Shown: one piece after another, positions 51,488 through 62,040 of the stretch
How the letters are laid out: every line of letters begins with the position of its first letter
How positions within the stretch are numbered: the first letter of the stretch is position 1
Assembly: GCF_024347095.1 (NCBI RefSeq)
Contig: NZ_AP024903.1
Location: forward strand, 1,116,001-1,180,000
Direction of reading: 5' to 3'
DNA: 64,000 nucleotides
Origin: Vibrio rhizosphaerae
GTDB taxonomy: Bacteria; Pseudomonadota; Gammaproteobacteria; Enterobacterales; Vibrionaceae
Position numbers and translations under genes: made by a program
The notes under the pieces: model-generated
Told to the model about the DNA's origin: nothing
Databases searched by the model: none
Seen by the model: the letters and a program-made list of their open reading frames with translations, nothing else

Positions 51488-51694
51488 ATTGACCATAACC
51501 TATATATCAGGGCTCGCATTATTGCAGATTATACGCCTGATAAAAACCGCAGATATTGATTAAAATGTTGAGAGTTATGGATAACCACGCAACTGTGGCT
51601 AGGTTTTTGCATTTCCTTTCATGTTCTAACGTGAAGTGGCAAGAGGTTGCCACTGCGGTTGTTGGTTCGGGAACCAGATGTTTGAGAGAATAGC

Positions 51695-52582
51695 ATGTCG
51701 ATAAAGTATGGGTTGATTGTCAGTTTAGGGGCGATCCTGAGTCTCTGGGGAAGTGCCGGATATGCGATGCAAAAGCATTATGTGGCAACACCTCAACAGT
51801 CAAAATGGGAAATGGTGTCCGATACGCCGCTTGAGTGCCGGCTTGTCCATCCAATCCCATCTTACGGTAATGCTGAGTTTTCTTCCCGGGCAAGTAAAAA
51901 GTTGAATCTCGATTTTGAACTGAAGATGCTGCGTCCGATGGGAGAAACCCGTAATGTGTCTTTGGTGTCGATGCCGCCGGCATGGCGTCCGGGAGACCGG
52001 GCAGAATCTGTTTCGCATTTGAAGTTTTTTAAACAGTTTGATGGCTATATCGGTGGTCAGTTAGCCTGGAATTTACTCAGTGAGCTGGAAAAGGGGCGAA
52101 ATCCGACCTTCAGCTATGAGGAGTGGCAAGATCGGGATCGTTTAATTGAGGTCTCATTGTCTTCGGTGTTATTCCACAGCAAGTTCAATGATTTCAGTCT
52201 CTGTCTCAGTCGCTTGCTGCCGTACAGTTTTGAAGATATTTCGTTTACGATTTTGCATTATGACCGAGATAGTGTGCAGGTGAATAAAGCGTCACAGAAG
52301 CGTTTGGCGCAGATTGCTGAATATATTCGTTATAATCAGGATATTGACTTGGTGTTAGTTTCTACTTATACCGATGGCTCGCGTTCGAAGAATGAAAGTC
52401 AGAGTTTGTCTGAAAAACGTGCAGAAGTATTGCGTGACTATTTCAAATCGCTGGGACTCCCGGAAAACCGGATTCAGGTTGAAGGCTATGGGAAGCGTCG
52501 GGCGATTGCCAATGACATGACTCCGATTGGTAAAGAAAAGAACCGACGTGTTGTGATTTCTTTAGGCCGGACACAAGTGTGA
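51695..52582 (+). CDS. motY: Sodium-type flagellar stator protein MotY
   Basis: The 295-residue exported protein has a signal peptide (about 1-24), an N-terminal domain that associates with the basal body (about 25-155) and a C-terminal OmpA-like peptidoglycan-binding domain (about 170-293; [21 protein letters not shown] and [13 protein letters not shown]). MotY forms the T-ring with MotX and holds the PomAB stator of the sodium-driven polar flagellum. It is a single gene that converges with gloA. Confidence 0.94.
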   Translation: MSIKYGLIVSLGAILSLWGSAGYAMQKHYVATPQQSKWEMVSDTPLECRLVHPIPSYGNAEFSSRASKKLNLDFELKMLRPMGETRNVSLVSMPPAWRPGDRAESVSHLKFFKQFDGYIGGQLAWNLLSELEKGRNPTFSYEEWQDRDRLIEVSLSSVLFHSKFNDFSLCLSRLLPYSFEDISFTILHYDRDSVQVNKASQKRLAQIAEYIRYNQDIDLVLVSTYTDGSRSKNESQSLSEKRAEVLRDYFKSLGLPENRIQVEGYGKRRAIANDMTPIGKEKNRRVVISLGRTQV

Positions 52583-52640
52583 GTTCTGTGTATCCCGGCA
52601 TCTCTTGGTTGATATTACCGCCGAGATGAAAAATAAATTG

Positions 52641-52668
52641 TACAAAAACAGGCAGCCAATTGGCTGCC
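52641..52668 (-). terminator. Terminator of gloA
   Basis: The palindrome GGCAGCCAATTGGCTGCC is followed on the minus strand by TGTTTTTGTA. It lies about 50 bp after the gloA stop and between converging genes, so it may also stop motY. Confidence 0.85.
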
Positions 52669-52718
52669 CGTTGAATGCTGGATTCGCTCGGCTGGGTGAG
52701 CTATATCCTGCGGGGGAA

Positions 52719-53135
52719 TTATCCCTGAAGACCAGCTGTAGCTTGTTTATTCTGAATTAATTCCACCATGTAGCCATCCGGGTCTTTGATAAATGCAATA
52801 TGGGTTGTGCCGCCTTTCACAGGACCGGGTTCTCGAGTGACATCTCCGCCAGCATCTTTGATGGCCTGACACGTCTGATAGATATCATCAACACCGATAG
52901 CAATATGGCCGTAGGCATTCCCTAAATCATATTCTTCAACGCCCCAGTTGTAGGTCAGTTCGATGACTGCTCCTTCTGATTCATCGCTGTAGCCGACAAA
53001 CGCGAGTGTGTACTTGTATTCCGCATTTTCATTTTTACGGAGCAATTTCATTCCCATGATGTCGGTATAAAATTTGATCGAGCGCTCTAAATCTCCGACA
53101 CGTAACATGGTGTGTAAAATTCGATTGTTAGACAT
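52719..53135 (-). CDS. gloA: Lactoylglutathione lyase (glyoxalase I)
   Basis: A 138-residue VOC-fold enzyme. Metal ligands are visible: His8 ([11 protein letters not shown]), a Glu in AVIELTYNW, a His in GHIAIGVDD and a Glu in YMVELIQNK. It turns the glutathione hemithioacetal of methylglyoxal into S-lactoylglutathione. The length fits the nickel-type bacterial enzyme. It stands alone between motY and a UxuR-like gene. Confidence 0.96.
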   Translation of the reverse strand: MSNNRILHTMLRVGDLERSIKFYTDIMGMKLLRKNENAEYKYTLAFVGYSDESEGAVIELTYNWGVEEYDLGNAYGHIAIGVDDIYQTCQAIKDAGGDVTREPGPVKGGTTHIAFIKDPDGYMVELIQNKQATAGLQG

Positions 53136-53302
53136 TGCTTACTCCTGAAATGACTGGATATTATGTTTGAATGACTCACCGGATGATAAGTCGTTGCATC
53201 AGTTTAAAGAACATGGCAGATAAGCGCAAATGGCACTGATGGCATTGCTATGCCGGTCATGATGAGCACTCAGCATGCTGGTGAACAAGTGAATACATTG
53301 AC

Positions 53303-54085
53303 TTACCGGAAGAGGAAACCGTCGAATTGTGGATCGTCGGCATCCGATAAATTAAATAAAGTCTGTTTGACGTGCTCAAGATGTTGCCACATTGCTTCTC
53401 TTGCGGCTTCTGGCGAACGTCTTTGTAGGGCAAACAGAATTTTCTCATGGTCTTCCAGCCAGGCACTTCGATAATTTTCATTGGTAATACGGACATGCAG
53501 TTGGCGCCACATCGGGCTTTCATCTCGCCGTTGCCAGAGATCCCGGACGATATCGCATAACACGCTATTTTGTGAGGCATGTGCAACAGCTAAATGAAAC
53601 TGTTCATCACCATCATAATCGCCATGGCCGGTTTCCAGCTGCTTTCGTTCTATATCTAAGGCTTCACGAAGTTTCGAAAAATCATTCTTGGTCAGGTTCG
53701 TGGCTGCAAAACTGGCAATCTCGCTCTCAATGATCTGGCGGGCTTGTAACAGCTCAAATGGTCCGATATCCGAGCGTGTTTTGGGTTGGGATGCCGATGG
53801 ATGTTGTTGGGATTGAATCGATAGGGCAATCACGTAAACCCCGGAGCCTTTGCGTACTTCTACCAATCCTTGCAGTTCAAGCATGATAATCGCTTCTCTG
53901 ACTACGGAGCGACTGACCTGCATCTCTTCGGCAATGTCTCTTTCCGGCGGCAAACGATCACCGAGATTAAATTCCCCGGAAAGGATCCGTTGTTGCAGAA
54001 TCAGGCCGATTTCCTGATAAAGACGTTTCGGGGGTGTCATCGAAGTGTTCATAAGTTTGTCTTGCTGGGGGATGTGGTCAGACAT
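53303..54085 (-). CDS. UxuR/ExuR-like GntR-family regulator
   Basis: The 260-residue FadR-subfamily regulator has a winged HTH (about residues 22-85; LPPERDIAEEMQVSRSVVREAIIMLELQGLVEVRKGSGVYV) and a C-terminal FCD domain with metal-binding histidines. It resembles E. coli UxuR along its whole length (PFELLQARQIIES, NPMW-like SPMWRQLH, FDGFLF end), so control of hexuronate catabolism is likely. No uxu, uxa or kdg gene is within the window. A possible self-operator lies 30 bp upstream. Confidence 0.82.
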   Translation of the reverse strand: MSDHIPQQDKLMNTSMTPPKRLYQEIGLILQQRILSGEFNLGDRLPPERDIAEEMQVSRSVVREAIIMLELQGLVEVRKGSGVYVIALSIQSQQHPSASQPKTRSDIGPFELLQARQIIESEIASFAATNLTKNDFSKLREALDIERKQLETGHGDYDGDEQFHLAVAHASQNSVLCDIVRDLWQRRDESPMWRQLHVRITNENYRSAWLEDHEKILFALQRRSPEAAREAMWQHLEHVKQTLFNLSDADDPQFDGFLFR

Positions 54086-54114
54086 ACTACCATTGACATC
54101 TTATAGGTCAATTG

Positions 54115-54130
54115 AGTGGTTAACCCATTT
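54115..54130. promoter_or_regulatory. Possible UxuR-like operator
   Basis: AGTGGTTAACCCATTT is centred on the palindrome GGTTAACC. Its right half resembles that of the E. coli ExuR/UxuR operator (AAATTGGTATACCAATTT); the left half is weaker. It lies about 30 bp before the regulator start, where it could mediate autoregulation. Confidence 0.35.
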
Positions 54131-54275
54131 TATCAATTGTTATGATGTATTGACCCGGTATGTTTCTCTGAAATGGGGAGTTGCAATGATGATGGGATTT
54201 TGAACTCTCGGGGTTTGCCGGCGATATATTCACGATATCGGTTTTAATCTGCTGATGAACAAACTGACTTTAATA

Positions 54276-54305
54276 AATTCAGGCAGTCTGTTGACTACCT
54301 GAATT
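54276..54305 (-). terminator. Terminator of the outer-membrane protein gene
   Basis: AATTCAGG-C-AGTC and GACT-A-CCTGAATT form a 12-bp stem with one internal mismatch and a TGTT loop. On the minus strand TTTATT follows. It lies about 25 bp after the stop at 54332. Confidence 0.75.
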
Positions 54306-54331
54306 AGAACGATATGCCGAATTCATGATTA

Positions 54332-54901
54332 TCAAAAATGATACTCTATACCGACATTACCAATAAAGGCGGTGTCTGAAATGTCTAATACATTTCCTCG
54401 ACCTAAATAGAGAGAATCCCAAGAGCGATATTGATAATCGATACCGACTAATAAGAATAAATCAGGTCTCATTGGGTAAGATATTCCGCCGCCAATTCGG
54501 AAGCCAGTGATAGTCGCAGAACTCCGATCATAACCATTTACATCTATATTTCCATAACCTAAGCTACCTTTAATATAAGGAGATAGAGGATTATTCACGA
54601 AAAAATTTCTTTGGTAGCCCAGGCTGAAATAATTTAATGTATCACTTGTCGCATCATATGTCGGTTTATCAAATGATTCATGCTGATAAGAAAAGAACCA
54701 CTTTCCTGCTTGGCCTTGCAGAATCCCCAGATTCAAACCCACTGATGAACTATTGTCGTCGATCTCTGTGTTGAGGTGATCGCTTTCAAGTTTAAATGTA
54801 TTATGACTGACGGCATAATCGATACCCACCGATATTCCGGCTCCCTCAGCCCAAACAGTTGCTGGTAATAAGAGCGTCATTGCAAATAATAGTTTTTTCA
54901 T
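54332..54901 (-). CDS. Small outer-membrane beta-barrel protein
   Basis: A 189-residue protein with a signal peptide (about 1-18, ending VWA). Alternating-hydrophobic strands such as WFFSYQHESF, LNYFSLGYQRNFF and FIGNVGIEYHF follow, with a C-terminal Phe as in substrates of the BAM complex. About eight strands fit an OmpX/OmpA-like barrel. I do not recognise a precise family or function. It is flanked by AT-rich DNA and unrelated genes, and has its own terminator, so it may be an accessory insertion between the regulator and nth. Confidence 0.75.
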   Translation of the reverse strand: MKKLLFAMTLLLPATVWAEGAGISVGIDYAVSHNTFKLESDHLNTEIDDNSSSVGLNLGILQGQAGKWFFSYQHESFDKPTYDATSDTLNYFSLGYQRNFFVNNPLSPYIKGSLGYGNIDVNGYDRSSATITGFRIGGGISYPMRPDLFLLVGIDYQYRSWDSLYLGRGNVLDISDTAFIGNVGIEYHF

Positions 54902-55156
54902 ACAACATTCACTTTATTTAATAATTAAAATTATTGCATACAAATTAATCATAGGAATTAAAATGGGTCATTAAATTGTATGGCGGGTGAATCATACATT
55001 TAATATGGTTGTTGTCAATAAAGTGTCATTGTATTTAATCGATATTGTCGTACCTGCCTATATATTTATCTCGTTAGTTTAATGATTGGATCCTAAAGTG
55101 TTAACAGTAGGATCCAATTGAGAACCGCGTTGACAAATCATACGTTTAAACCGTCG

Positions 55157-55789
55157 TTATTCTACTTTATCTTTAAACTCACACAGGTCTTCAATCATAC
55201 AACTGCCACAGCGTGGTTTTCTGGCGACGCAGGTATAGCGACCATGCAGAATCAGCCAATGGTGCACATCGATTTTGAATTCCTTCGGCACAACTTTCAG
55301 CAACTTCTGCTCGACTTCGTCCACATTTTTCCCCGGGGCAAATTTGGTCCGGTTGGAAACACGAAAGATATGGGTATCAACGGCAATGGTTGGCCAGCCA
55401 AAAGCCGTGTTAAGGACCACATTCGCTGTTTTTCGTCCGACACCGGGCAGAGATTCGAGGGCATCTCGGTCTTCCGGTACTTCTCCTTGATATTTTTCGA
55501 GCAAAATTCGGCAGGTTTTAATCACGTTTTCAGCTTTGGAGTTAAACAGACCAATGGTTTTGATATAGTCTTTCAGTCCGTCAACGCCCAGTGCCAGAAT
55601 CGCTTGCGGTGTATTGGCGACTGGATATAGCTTATCGGTCGCTTTATTGACGCTGACATCGGTCGCCTGCGCTGAAAGCAACACCGCAATCAGGAGTTCA
55701 AAGGGTGTGTTCCAATTCAGTTCAGTTTGTGGGTGAGGATTATTTTCCCGTAATCGTTCGAGAATCTCGATCCGCTTTTGCTTATTCAT
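55157..55789 (-). CDS. nth: Endonuclease III
   Basis: The 210-residue DNA glycosylase/AP lyase has catalytic Lys120 and Asp138 in the helix-hairpin-helix segment LPGVGRKTANVV...VDTHI. A C-terminal 4Fe-4S loop carries Cys187, Cys194, Cys197 and Cys203. It removes oxidised pyrimidines in base excision repair. It follows rsxE after 66 bp on the same strand, the conserved rsx-nth arrangement. Confidence 0.98.
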   Translation of the reverse strand: MNKQKRIEILERLRENNPHPQTELNWNTPFELLIAVLLSAQATDVSVNKATDKLYPVANTPQAILALGVDGLKDYIKTIGLFNSKAENVIKTCRILLEKYQGEVPEDRDALESLPGVGRKTANVVLNTAFGWPTIAVDTHIFRVSNRTKFAPGKNVDEVEQKLLKVVPKEFKIDVHHWLILHGRYTCVARKPRCGSCMIEDLCEFKDKVE

Positions 55790-55855
55790 GACGCTGTTGC
55801 TTCCGGTTGAAATCAGTATGACTGAGGAGTCATGGTTATTATGCCGTAACTGTGG

Positions 55856-56554
55856 TTATTGGGTCACTTTTGTGACCCGGGCTCTCTCAATCTGTGGTTT
55901 GGTTTGTTTGGGCTGACGAGCCGCCAGATATTTATCTATACAGCTTTTGAGTGCAATCAAAAAACCAACACAGATAAATGCGCCCGGTGGGAGGAGTGCG
56001 AGCAAAAAGCTATTGTCCAGATGTAATACGTCAATTCGTAGCACCTTGGCCCATTCGCCCAATAAAAGGTCAGCACCGTCGAACAGTGTCCCGTTGCCAA
56101 GAAGCTCTCGAATGGCCCCTAAGACCACCAGTACGCTGGTCATGCCCGTTCCCATCCAGAACCCATCTAATGCGGAAGGTAGGACATCATTTTTAGATGC
56201 GAATGCTTCAGCGCGGCCGATAATAATACAGTTAGTGACGATCAGCGGAATAAAAATGCCTAATGATAAGTACAAACCAAAGGCAAATGCATTCATCAGC
56301 AGTTGTACACAGGTGACGAGTGCGGCGATGATCATCACGAAGACCGGAATCCGGACTTCTTTCGGTACATGGTTTCTGACCAGAGAAACGGTGACATTGG
56401 AACTGACCAGCACGACGAGGGTGGCAATACCCAGACCGAGGGCATTCGTGATGGTTGAAGAGACCGCAAGCAGCGGGCATAGCCCGAGCAACTGGACTAA
56501 GGCTGGGTTGTTATTCCACAAACCATTTTTCATCAATACCTTTGATTGACTCAT
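55856..56554 (-). CDS. rsxE: Electron transport complex subunit RsxE (RnfE)
   Basis: The 232-residue membrane protein has about six spans ([40 protein letters not shown]). It is one of the two related core channel subunits (with RsxA) of the Rnf/Rsx complex, which couples ferredoxin and NADH redox chemistry to ion movement and in E. coli keeps SoxR reduced. ATG 56554 (MSQSKVLM) overlaps the rsxG stop (ATGA), so it is preferred over the frame's more upstream Met. Confidence 0.95.
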   Translation of the reverse strand: MSQSKVLMKNGLWNNNPALVQLLGLCPLLAVSSTITNALGLGIATLVVLVSSNVTVSLVRNHVPKEVRIPVFVMIIAALVTCVQLLMNAFAFGLYLSLGIFIPLIVTNCIIIGRAEAFASKNDVLPSALDGFWMGTGMTSVLVVLGAIRELLGNGTLFDGADLLLGEWAKVLRIDVLHLDNSFLLALLPPGAFICVGFLIALKSCIDKYLAARQPKQTKPQIERARVTKVTQ

Positions 56555-57186
56555 GACTGGCCTCCATGACAATTGTAAGGTTGACGATAAAGCTGCTCTC
56601 GATTTTGATCAACAAATTCGGTGATTTTCTTGACAGCTTTCACCACCGCTCTGGGCGTGATAGTTGCGCCGGTGAACTGATCGAACTGCCCGCCATCTTT
56701 ACGTACTTTCCACTGCCCTTCGTTTTCAGCCGTCACTTGTTGGCCGGTGAATGACAGAATCCAGTCACTGATACGGCGATCAATTCTATCTCCGAGCCCG
56801 GGCGTTTCATGGTGAACCAGAACGCGTGTTCCGGTAATGACCCCCTGATTATTTACCCCGACAATCAGTTTAATCGCACCGTTGTAGCCATCAGGTGCAA
56901 TGGTTTCAATGGCCAGCCCCGTCGGAATATTATTTTGCTTGGCGATGTAAGCATGAAGGGGCGGTTGCTTGTTTAAATAGGGAATATCCACCACGGTACA
57001 TGCCCCGGAAAGGACGTTGTCATGCGTCTGGGGTGGAACAACTTGTGCCAAGATTGTGAGGAGTTGCTGTTGCTCCTGCTGTTCAATTCTGTTTTGGGTG
57101 AAGTAATGGGTGATCGCAACCACGCCTGTTGATACACAGGCAAAAACTGCGAGGATCACGCCATTTTTTCGTATTGCAGTTAACAT
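56551..57186 (-). CDS. rsxG: Electron transport complex subunit RsxG (RnfG)
   Basis: A 211-residue protein with one N-terminal membrane helix (about 8-28) and a periplasmic FMN-binding domain. The flavin is attached covalently to a threonine of the FTGAT motif near residue 175 by an ApbE-type transferase. It passes electrons inside the Rnf/Rsx complex. ATG 57186 (MLTAIRKNG) is the family start and lies 9 bp after rsxD. Confidence 0.95.
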   Translation of the reverse strand: MLTAIRKNGVILAVFACVSTGVVAITHYFTQNRIEQQEQQQLLTILAQVVPPQTHDNVLSGACTVVDIPYLNKQPPLHAYIAKQNNIPTGLAIETIAPDGYNGAIKLIVGVNNQGVITGTRVLVHHETPGLGDRIDRRISDWILSFTGQQVTAENEGQWKVRKDGGQFDQFTGATITPRAVVKAVKKITEFVDQNREQLYRQPYNCHGGQS

Positions 57187-57194
57187 CGTGCCCC

Positions 57195-58241
57195 TCAGTG
57201 TCCGTAGGTTCTTGGTTGTGTGTAATAGTCGATCAACGGTACACACATATTGGCGAGAATGACAGCGAAAGCAATTCCGTCAGGATATCCCCCCCAGCTG
57301 CGAATAATAAAGATCATTACCCCGATGAATGCGCCATAGAACAAGCGGCCTCTGACCGTTGTTGAAGCCGTCACCGGATCAGTTGCGATGAAGAATGCTC
57401 CGAGCATGGTGGCACCGGAGAACAGATGAATCAGTGGTGATGTGGTTGTGGCGACCCCGGACAGTTGACACAGACTACTGATTACAATCAGGCCCGTGAG
57501 ATAAGCAACCGGAATATGCCATTGAATCACGCGGGCCCGAATCAGCAACAGCCCCCCGAGCAGGTAAGCGGCGTTGACCCATTCCCAACCAATGCCGGCG
57601 ATGGTACCGAACTGTTGATGGGTTAACACTTCAGCCACCGAATGACCGGTCCGAAAGCCGTTTTTGATGGCATCGAGCGGGGTTGCCATGGTGACGCCAT
57701 CGACACTGAGCCGCAACTGTTGCAGGGATAGGCCATGGTCATTAAAGCCGCTAAAAATGACCGACAGTGCATCAGAGAATGAAGCGTTTTCTGCTGCCAG
57801 CGAGTGTGGGGGAAGCCAACTGGTCATCTGGACCGGAAAAGAGATTAATAGCACCACATAGCCAATCATTGCGGGATTAAATGGATTTTGTCCGAGGCCT
57901 CCATAGAGTTGTTTGGCAATGACAATGGCAAAAATTAAGCCGATGACTGTAATCCACCATGGTGCTAACGGGGGAATCGCAACGGCGAGCAACCAAGCGG
58001 TCACGACAGCACTATAATCTCTGAGAGCTGTAACCGGGGAGCGCTGACGGATTTTCATGATCACACTTTCCAGCCCGACGGCGACGGCGATACCGAAAAT
58101 GAGCTGAATGAGTGTGCCCCAGCCAAAGAAATAGATTTGGGCGATGAGACCGGGACAAGCGGCAATCGCAACCCACTTCATCAAGTCTGAAGTGCTGCGT
58201 TTTTGATGCGTATGCGGAGAACTTGCAATAAAGAATGCCAC
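57195..58241 (-). CDS. rsxD: Electron transport complex subunit RsxD (RnfD)
   Basis: The 348-residue membrane protein has about nine spans. It carries the flavin-attachment region [11 protein letters not shown] near residue 185, where FMN is bound to a threonine as in NqrB. It is part of the ion-pumping core of the Rnf/Rsx complex. It begins 3 bp after rsxC ends, suggesting coupled translation. Confidence 0.95.
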   Translation of the reverse strand: MAFFIASSPHTHQKRSTSDLMKWVAIAACPGLIAQIYFFGWGTLIQLIFGIAVAVGLESVIMKIRQRSPVTALRDYSAVVTAWLLAVAIPPLAPWWITVIGLIFAIVIAKQLYGGLGQNPFNPAMIGYVVLLISFPVQMTSWLPPHSLAAENASFSDALSVIFSGFNDHGLSLQQLRLSVDGVTMATPLDAIKNGFRTGHSVAEVLTHQQFGTIAGIGWEWVNAAYLLGGLLLIRARVIQWHIPVAYLTGLIVISSLCQLSGVATTTSPLIHLFSGATMLGAFFIATDPVTASTTVRGRLFYGAFIGVMIFIIRSWGGYPDGIAFAVILANMCVPLIDYYTQPRTYGH

Positions 58242-58243
58242 GA

Positions 58244-60553
58244 CTATTTTTCCTCCGTCTCAGACGACGATGATGATGATTGTTGGGCCTGTTGCTGCGC
58301 TTTTCTGGCTTTGGCACGGGCCACTGCGGCAGCAACCGCGGCCTTTTTGGGATCCTGTGGCGCGGTGTCCGGCGCTTCAACTGCGGACTGAGCGGCAGCG
58401 GACGAGGTGTCATCTGCGTCCGGTGCGGATTGCGACTGGGCCTGTTGCTGGGCTTTTCTGGCTTTGGCACGGGCCACTGCGGCAGCGACCGCGGCCTTTT
58501 TGGGATCCTGCGGCGCGGTATCCGGCGCTTCAACTGCGGGCTGAGCGGCAGCGGACGAGGTGTCATCTGCATCCGGTGCGGATTGCGACTGGGCCTGTTG
58601 CTGGGCTTTTCTGGCTTTGGCGCGGGCCACTGCGGCAGCGACGGCGGCTTTTTGGGGATCCTGCGGCGCGGTATCCGGCGCTTCAACTGCGGGCTGAGCG
58701 GCAGCGGACGAGGTGTCATCTGCGTCCGGTGCGGATTGCGACTGGGCCTGTTGCTGGGCTTTTCTGGCTTTGGCACGGGCCACTGCCGCAGCGACGGCTG
58801 CCTTCTGTGAGCCGCCGCTGTCTTGATCCGTATCCGGGGTGAGGCTGGCTTCTTTTTCTGCTTTACGGGCTCTGGCCTGCTGCTTGCGCGCCTCGCGTAG
58901 TTGCATCATTTCACGATTATCCGGCTCATCGGCTCCGGATTGACGAGCCGCTTCTTGTTTCGCTTTTGCTCTGGCAATGGCTGCCGCAACCGCTGGCTTA
59001 GCCTCGGATTGCGTCGGTGTATTTTTAGCCTTCACCCGTTCAATGGCTGCAGCGACTGCATCTTGTCCGCCATTTTCCTGAACCATTGCCTGACGACGGT
59101 TATCCGCAGCTTGTTTGAAGCGGTTTTCTCTTTCTTGCTTCTCCCGCTCCATCCGGGCTTTTTTCTCTTCAAAGCGGATTCTGGCCCGTTCGGCAGCCTC
59201 AGATTCTTGTCTGCGTGTGCGGATCTCAGCCTTGGCCTGCCGATAATACTGGACGAGTGGAATCTCACTCGGGCAGACATAAGCACATGCGCCACATTCG
59301 ATGCAGTCTTTTAGGTTGAGCGTTTCGCACTTGTCATATTCTTCGGCTTTTGCATGCCATTGGAGCTGCTGAGGCAGCAGAGATGCCGGACAAACCTCTG
59401 CACACTGACCACAGCGGATACAGGCAATTTCTTGCTGAATCGGTGTAATTTCTTTGCGGGTCGGTGCAAGAATACAGTTGGTGGTTTTGGTGAGCGGTAC
59501 ATCGGCATGCGGGAGCGTAAAGCCCATCATGGGGCCGCCCATAATCAGACGAGGCAGGCGCTTATCAGGATGATAATGATAGGTTTCCAACAGATGGCGG
59601 ATGGGGGTGCCTATCAATGCCCAAACATTTCGGGGTTGTTCAAATGTGGCTCCTGTCAGCGTCACGAGTCGTTGAATCAGGGGCTCTCCGTGAATAATGG
59701 CGCGTTGAATCGCATAAACCGAACCAATATTTTGTACCATCAGCCCGATATCGGCTGGCAGTTTATCTGCCGGGACTTCAAGATTGGTCAGTATCTTAAT
59801 GAGCTGTTTTTCACCCCCGGAAGGATATTTGGTCGGGATGACCCGAATCACAATACTTTTGCCGATTGCTGCGGTTTCCAGGGCGTGAATTGCTTCTGGT
59901 TTATTGTCTTCGATACCAATAATAATCAGCTTCGGGGATAAAATGTGCGCAAGGATCTCTATGCCCTGAATAATCTCCCGCGCATAATGCTGCATCAGCA
60001 CATCATCCGCGGTGATATAGGGTTCACATTCCGCGGCATTAATGATCAATATTTCCGTGCGGGCCAGTCCGGAAAGTATTTTTTTTGCCGTCGGAAAACC
60101 GGCGCCTCCCATTCCAGAGATACCGGCCTGACGAATCATATCGATCAAAGCTTCCGGGGCATGCAAATGGTAATCAGGACAGGCGGGGTGTTGGTTCCAT
60201 GTGTCTTGACCATCCGGCTGGATGATAACTGCCAGTTCCGGTAAACCGGAAGGATGAGCGGTTGTTCGCGGTTCAATCGCGGTGATGGTACCGGAAGTCG
60301 GCGCGTGAACGGGCAGATGAAACACGGACGTCGACTGAGTCAGTGGTTGCCCTTTTAAGACAGAATCACCGACGGACACCAGTAAATCGCCCGGTTTACC
60401 GATATGCTGTTTCAGTGGCAGGACCAATTCTGCCGGAAGTGTTGCAGCGGCTGGTGGCATTTGATTGGATTGATGTTTATTTTCCGGCGGATGGACACCT
60501 CCCGGGAAATCCCATAACCGGCCTGATTTAATTTGTTCGATTAATGACAGCAT
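58244..60553 (-). CDS. rsxC: Electron transport complex subunit RsxC (RnfC) with repeated tail
   Basis: A 769-residue peripheral subunit with an N-terminal NADH/FMN-binding region ([12 protein letters not shown] near residue 150) and two 4Fe-4S motifs ([12 protein letters not shown] and [12 protein letters not shown], about 375-425). The C-terminal 320 residues are alanine- and glutamine-rich, with charged helices and repeated xAVAAAxARAKA motifs. The last four motifs are near-identical tandem copies. It accepts or donates electrons at the membrane surface. The tail is probably a flexible or coiled extension; its length varies widely between species. Confidence 0.95.
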   Translation of the reverse strand: MLSLIEQIKSGRLWDFPGGVHPPENKHQSNQMPPAAATLPAELVLPLKQHIGKPGDLLVSVGDSVLKGQPLTQSTSVFHLPVHAPTSGTITAIEPRTTAHPSGLPELAVIIQPDGQDTWNQHPACPDYHLHAPEALIDMIRQAGISGMGGAGFPTAKKILSGLARTEILIINAAECEPYITADDVLMQHYAREIIQGIEILAHILSPKLIIIGIEDNKPEAIHALETAAIGKSIVIRVIPTKYPSGGEKQLIKILTNLEVPADKLPADIGLMVQNIGSVYAIQRAIIHGEPLIQRLVTLTGATFEQPRNVWALIGTPIRHLLETYHYHPDKRLPRLIMGGPMMGFTLPHADVPLTKTTNCILAPTRKEITPIQQEIACIRCGQCAEVCPASLLPQQLQWHAKAEEYDKCETLNLKDCIECGACAYVCPSEIPLVQYYRQAKAEIRTRRQESEAAERARIRFEEKKARMEREKQERENRFKQAADNRRQAMVQENGGQDAVAAAIERVKAKNTPTQSEAKPAVAAAIARAKAKQEAARQSGADEPDNREMMQLREARKQQARARKAEKEASLTPDTDQDSGGSQKAAVAAAVARAKARKAQQQAQSQSAPDADDTSSAAAQPAVEAPDTAPQDPQKAAVAAAVARAKARKAQQQAQSQSAPDADDTSSAAAQPAVEAPDTAPQDPKKAAVAAAVARAKARKAQQQAQSQSAPDADDTSSAAAQSAVEAPDTAPQDPKKAAVAAAVARAKARKAQQQAQQSSSSSSETEEK
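58288..58812. repeat. 153-bp tandem repeats in the 3' end of rsxC
   Basis: Copies start at 58288, 58441, 58594 and 58747 on the plus strand, exactly 153 bp apart; the fourth is partial (about 60 bp). Each encodes 51 residues with [19 protein letters not shown] and a linker [14 protein letters not shown]. Each full copy has a GGATCC at the same place, showing how little they have diverged. Confidence 0.95.
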
Positions 60554-60561
60554 ATCAGTCT

Positions 60562-61164
60562 CTAGTTGTGATTATGGTTAGATAAGGAAGCGTTTTCAGG
60601 TGTCTTTGTTTCGGTCACATTGACGACTGGAATTGCATTCATTTGCCATTTCCATGTTTCAGGGGTCGGCTGAACCGGGATCATTTCAATACAATCGGTC
60701 GGGCAGGGGGCTACACAAAGATCGCAGCCGGTGCACTCGTCTTTAATCACGGTGTGGAGTGCTTTGGTCCCCCCGACAATCGCATCTACCGGACAGGCCT
60801 GAATACATTTGGTACAGCCGATACACATATCTTCATGAATAAAAGCCACTCGCTTGACTGCATCACTCAAATCGTGAGCCGGCTCAGGGACATCCACACC
60901 CATCAAGTCAGCCAGCTTTTCGATAGTGGCTTGTCCTCCCGGCGGACATTTATTGATTTCATCGCCGTTGGCGATCGCTTCTGCGTAAGGTCGACAGCCC
61001 GGATATCCGCATTGACCGCATTGGGTTTGCGGTAGAATCGAGTCAATTTGATCAACGATCGGATCGCTTTCCACTTTAAAGCGAATCGATGCATAGCCGA
61101 GAATTGCACCAAAAATTGCAGCAAGCATAGCCAGTGCAATGATGGCAATAAGAATGACATTCAT
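60562..61164 (-). CDS. rsxB: Electron transport complex subunit RsxB (RnfB)
   Basis: The 200-residue iron-sulfur protein has an N-terminal membrane anchor (about 5-25). A 4Fe-4S domain with [13 protein letters not shown] near residue 50 follows, then two ferredoxin-type motifs, [12 protein letters not shown] and [12 protein letters not shown] (about 115-155). It is the ferredoxin-side electron entry of the complex. Its start overlaps the rsxA stop (TAATG), and rsxC follows 8 bp downstream. Confidence 0.97.
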   Translation of the reverse strand: MNVILIAIIALAMLAAIFGAILGYASIRFKVESDPIVDQIDSILPQTQCGQCGYPGCRPYAEAIANGDEINKCPPGGQATIEKLADLMGVDVPEPAHDLSDAVKRVAFIHEDMCIGCTKCIQACPVDAIVGGTKALHTVIKDECTGCDLCVAPCPTDCIEMIPVQPTPETWKWQMNAIPVVNVTETKTPENASLSNHNHN

Positions 61165-61745
61165 TACAGTTTAACCAGTCCAGTAAAGCCCATGAAAGCA
61201 AGCGACATCAGTCCTGCGGTAATCATTGCGATGGACGCTCCTTTAAATGGTGTCGGGACATCAGAGACATTGATTCGCTCACGCATCGAGGCAAACAGAA
61301 TCAAGACCAGAGAAAAGCCGACCGCAGCACCGAATCCATAAATGACCGATTCGATAAAGTTATGATTTTCGTTGATGTTGAGTAAAGCAACGCCCAGTAC
61401 CGCACAGTTCGTCGTAATTAAGGGTAAAAAGATACCTAACAGACGATAAAGTGTCGGACTGGTTTTATGGACAACCAGCTCCGTGAACTGCACGACCACA
61501 GCAATTACCAGAATAAAACTCATCGTGCGCAGGTAATCAATTCCCAGCGGTGTGAGAATATAACTTTCGACCAGATAAGAACAAACCGATGCCAGCGTCA
61601 ACACAAAGGTCGTTGCCAAGCCCATGCCGATTGCGGTTTCCAGTTTTTTCGACACGCCCATAAATGGGCATAGGCCCAAAAACTTAACCAATACAAAGTT
61701 ATTTACCAGAACCGTGCCGATGAGCAACAAAAGGTATTCGGTCAT
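61164..61745 (-). CDS. rsxA: Electron transport complex subunit RsxA (RnfA)
   Basis: A 193-residue membrane protein with six spans, related to RsxE ([38 protein letters not shown]). The cysteines in the two CP/NC positions may ligate the intramembrane iron-sulfur cluster shared with RsxE. It is the first gene of rsxABCDGE-nth. Confidence 0.96.
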   Translation of the reverse strand: MTEYLLLLIGTVLVNNFVLVKFLGLCPFMGVSKKLETAIGMGLATTFVLTLASVCSYLVESYILTPLGIDYLRTMSFILVIAVVVQFTELVVHKTSPTLYRLLGIFLPLITTNCAVLGVALLNINENHNFIESVIYGFGAAVGFSLVLILFASMRERINVSDVPTPFKGASIAMITAGLMSLAFMGFTGLVKL

Positions 61746-62040
61746 AATTTGCCGCTTGTGATTTTAATGATCCTCCTATTATCCAGTTTTATATAGGGAA
61801 TAACAACCAAGGAAGTCTATGGTTTTTCGGCACCCGGCCTGTTGGTCATTACGTCGTACTGTTCATGAAGGGGGTTGTTTCCGAAACTGGTGTTCAGATG
61901 GGATTGGTCTGATAGAGAGAAATCATGCCCAGATCAGGGCGATTTACCGGGTGATACTGCGCCGGGTAACGTGAGATAAGACAAGATGACGACAGTTCAG
62001 ATTGAGACGTCATGTCTCTCACTGAACTGTCGTTTGGGGG
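61746..62040. other. Intergenic region between rsxA and the butanediol-type genes
   Basis: This 295-bp region should hold the rsxA promoter. Its left-most features, on the minus strand, lie after the dehydrogenase gene and include the stem-loop at 61989-62033. No gene is seen. Confidence 0.5.
61989..62033 (-). terminator. Long stem-loop after the butanediol-type genes
   Basis: ACGACAGTTCAG and CTGAACTGTCGT form a perfect 12-bp stem, with a further inner stem GAGAC/GTCTC and a 5-nt loop. It starts 8 bp after the stop at 62041. The downstream sequence CATCTTGTC is poor in Ts, so it may end transcription weakly or stabilise the mRNA. Confidence 0.55.

Noticed and set aside
58270..58842. Plus-strand frames of 176-190 codons opposite the rsxC tail
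   Set aside because: They are antisense shadows of the GC-rich tandem repeats, with Trp/Gly/Cys-rich peptides and no start signals.
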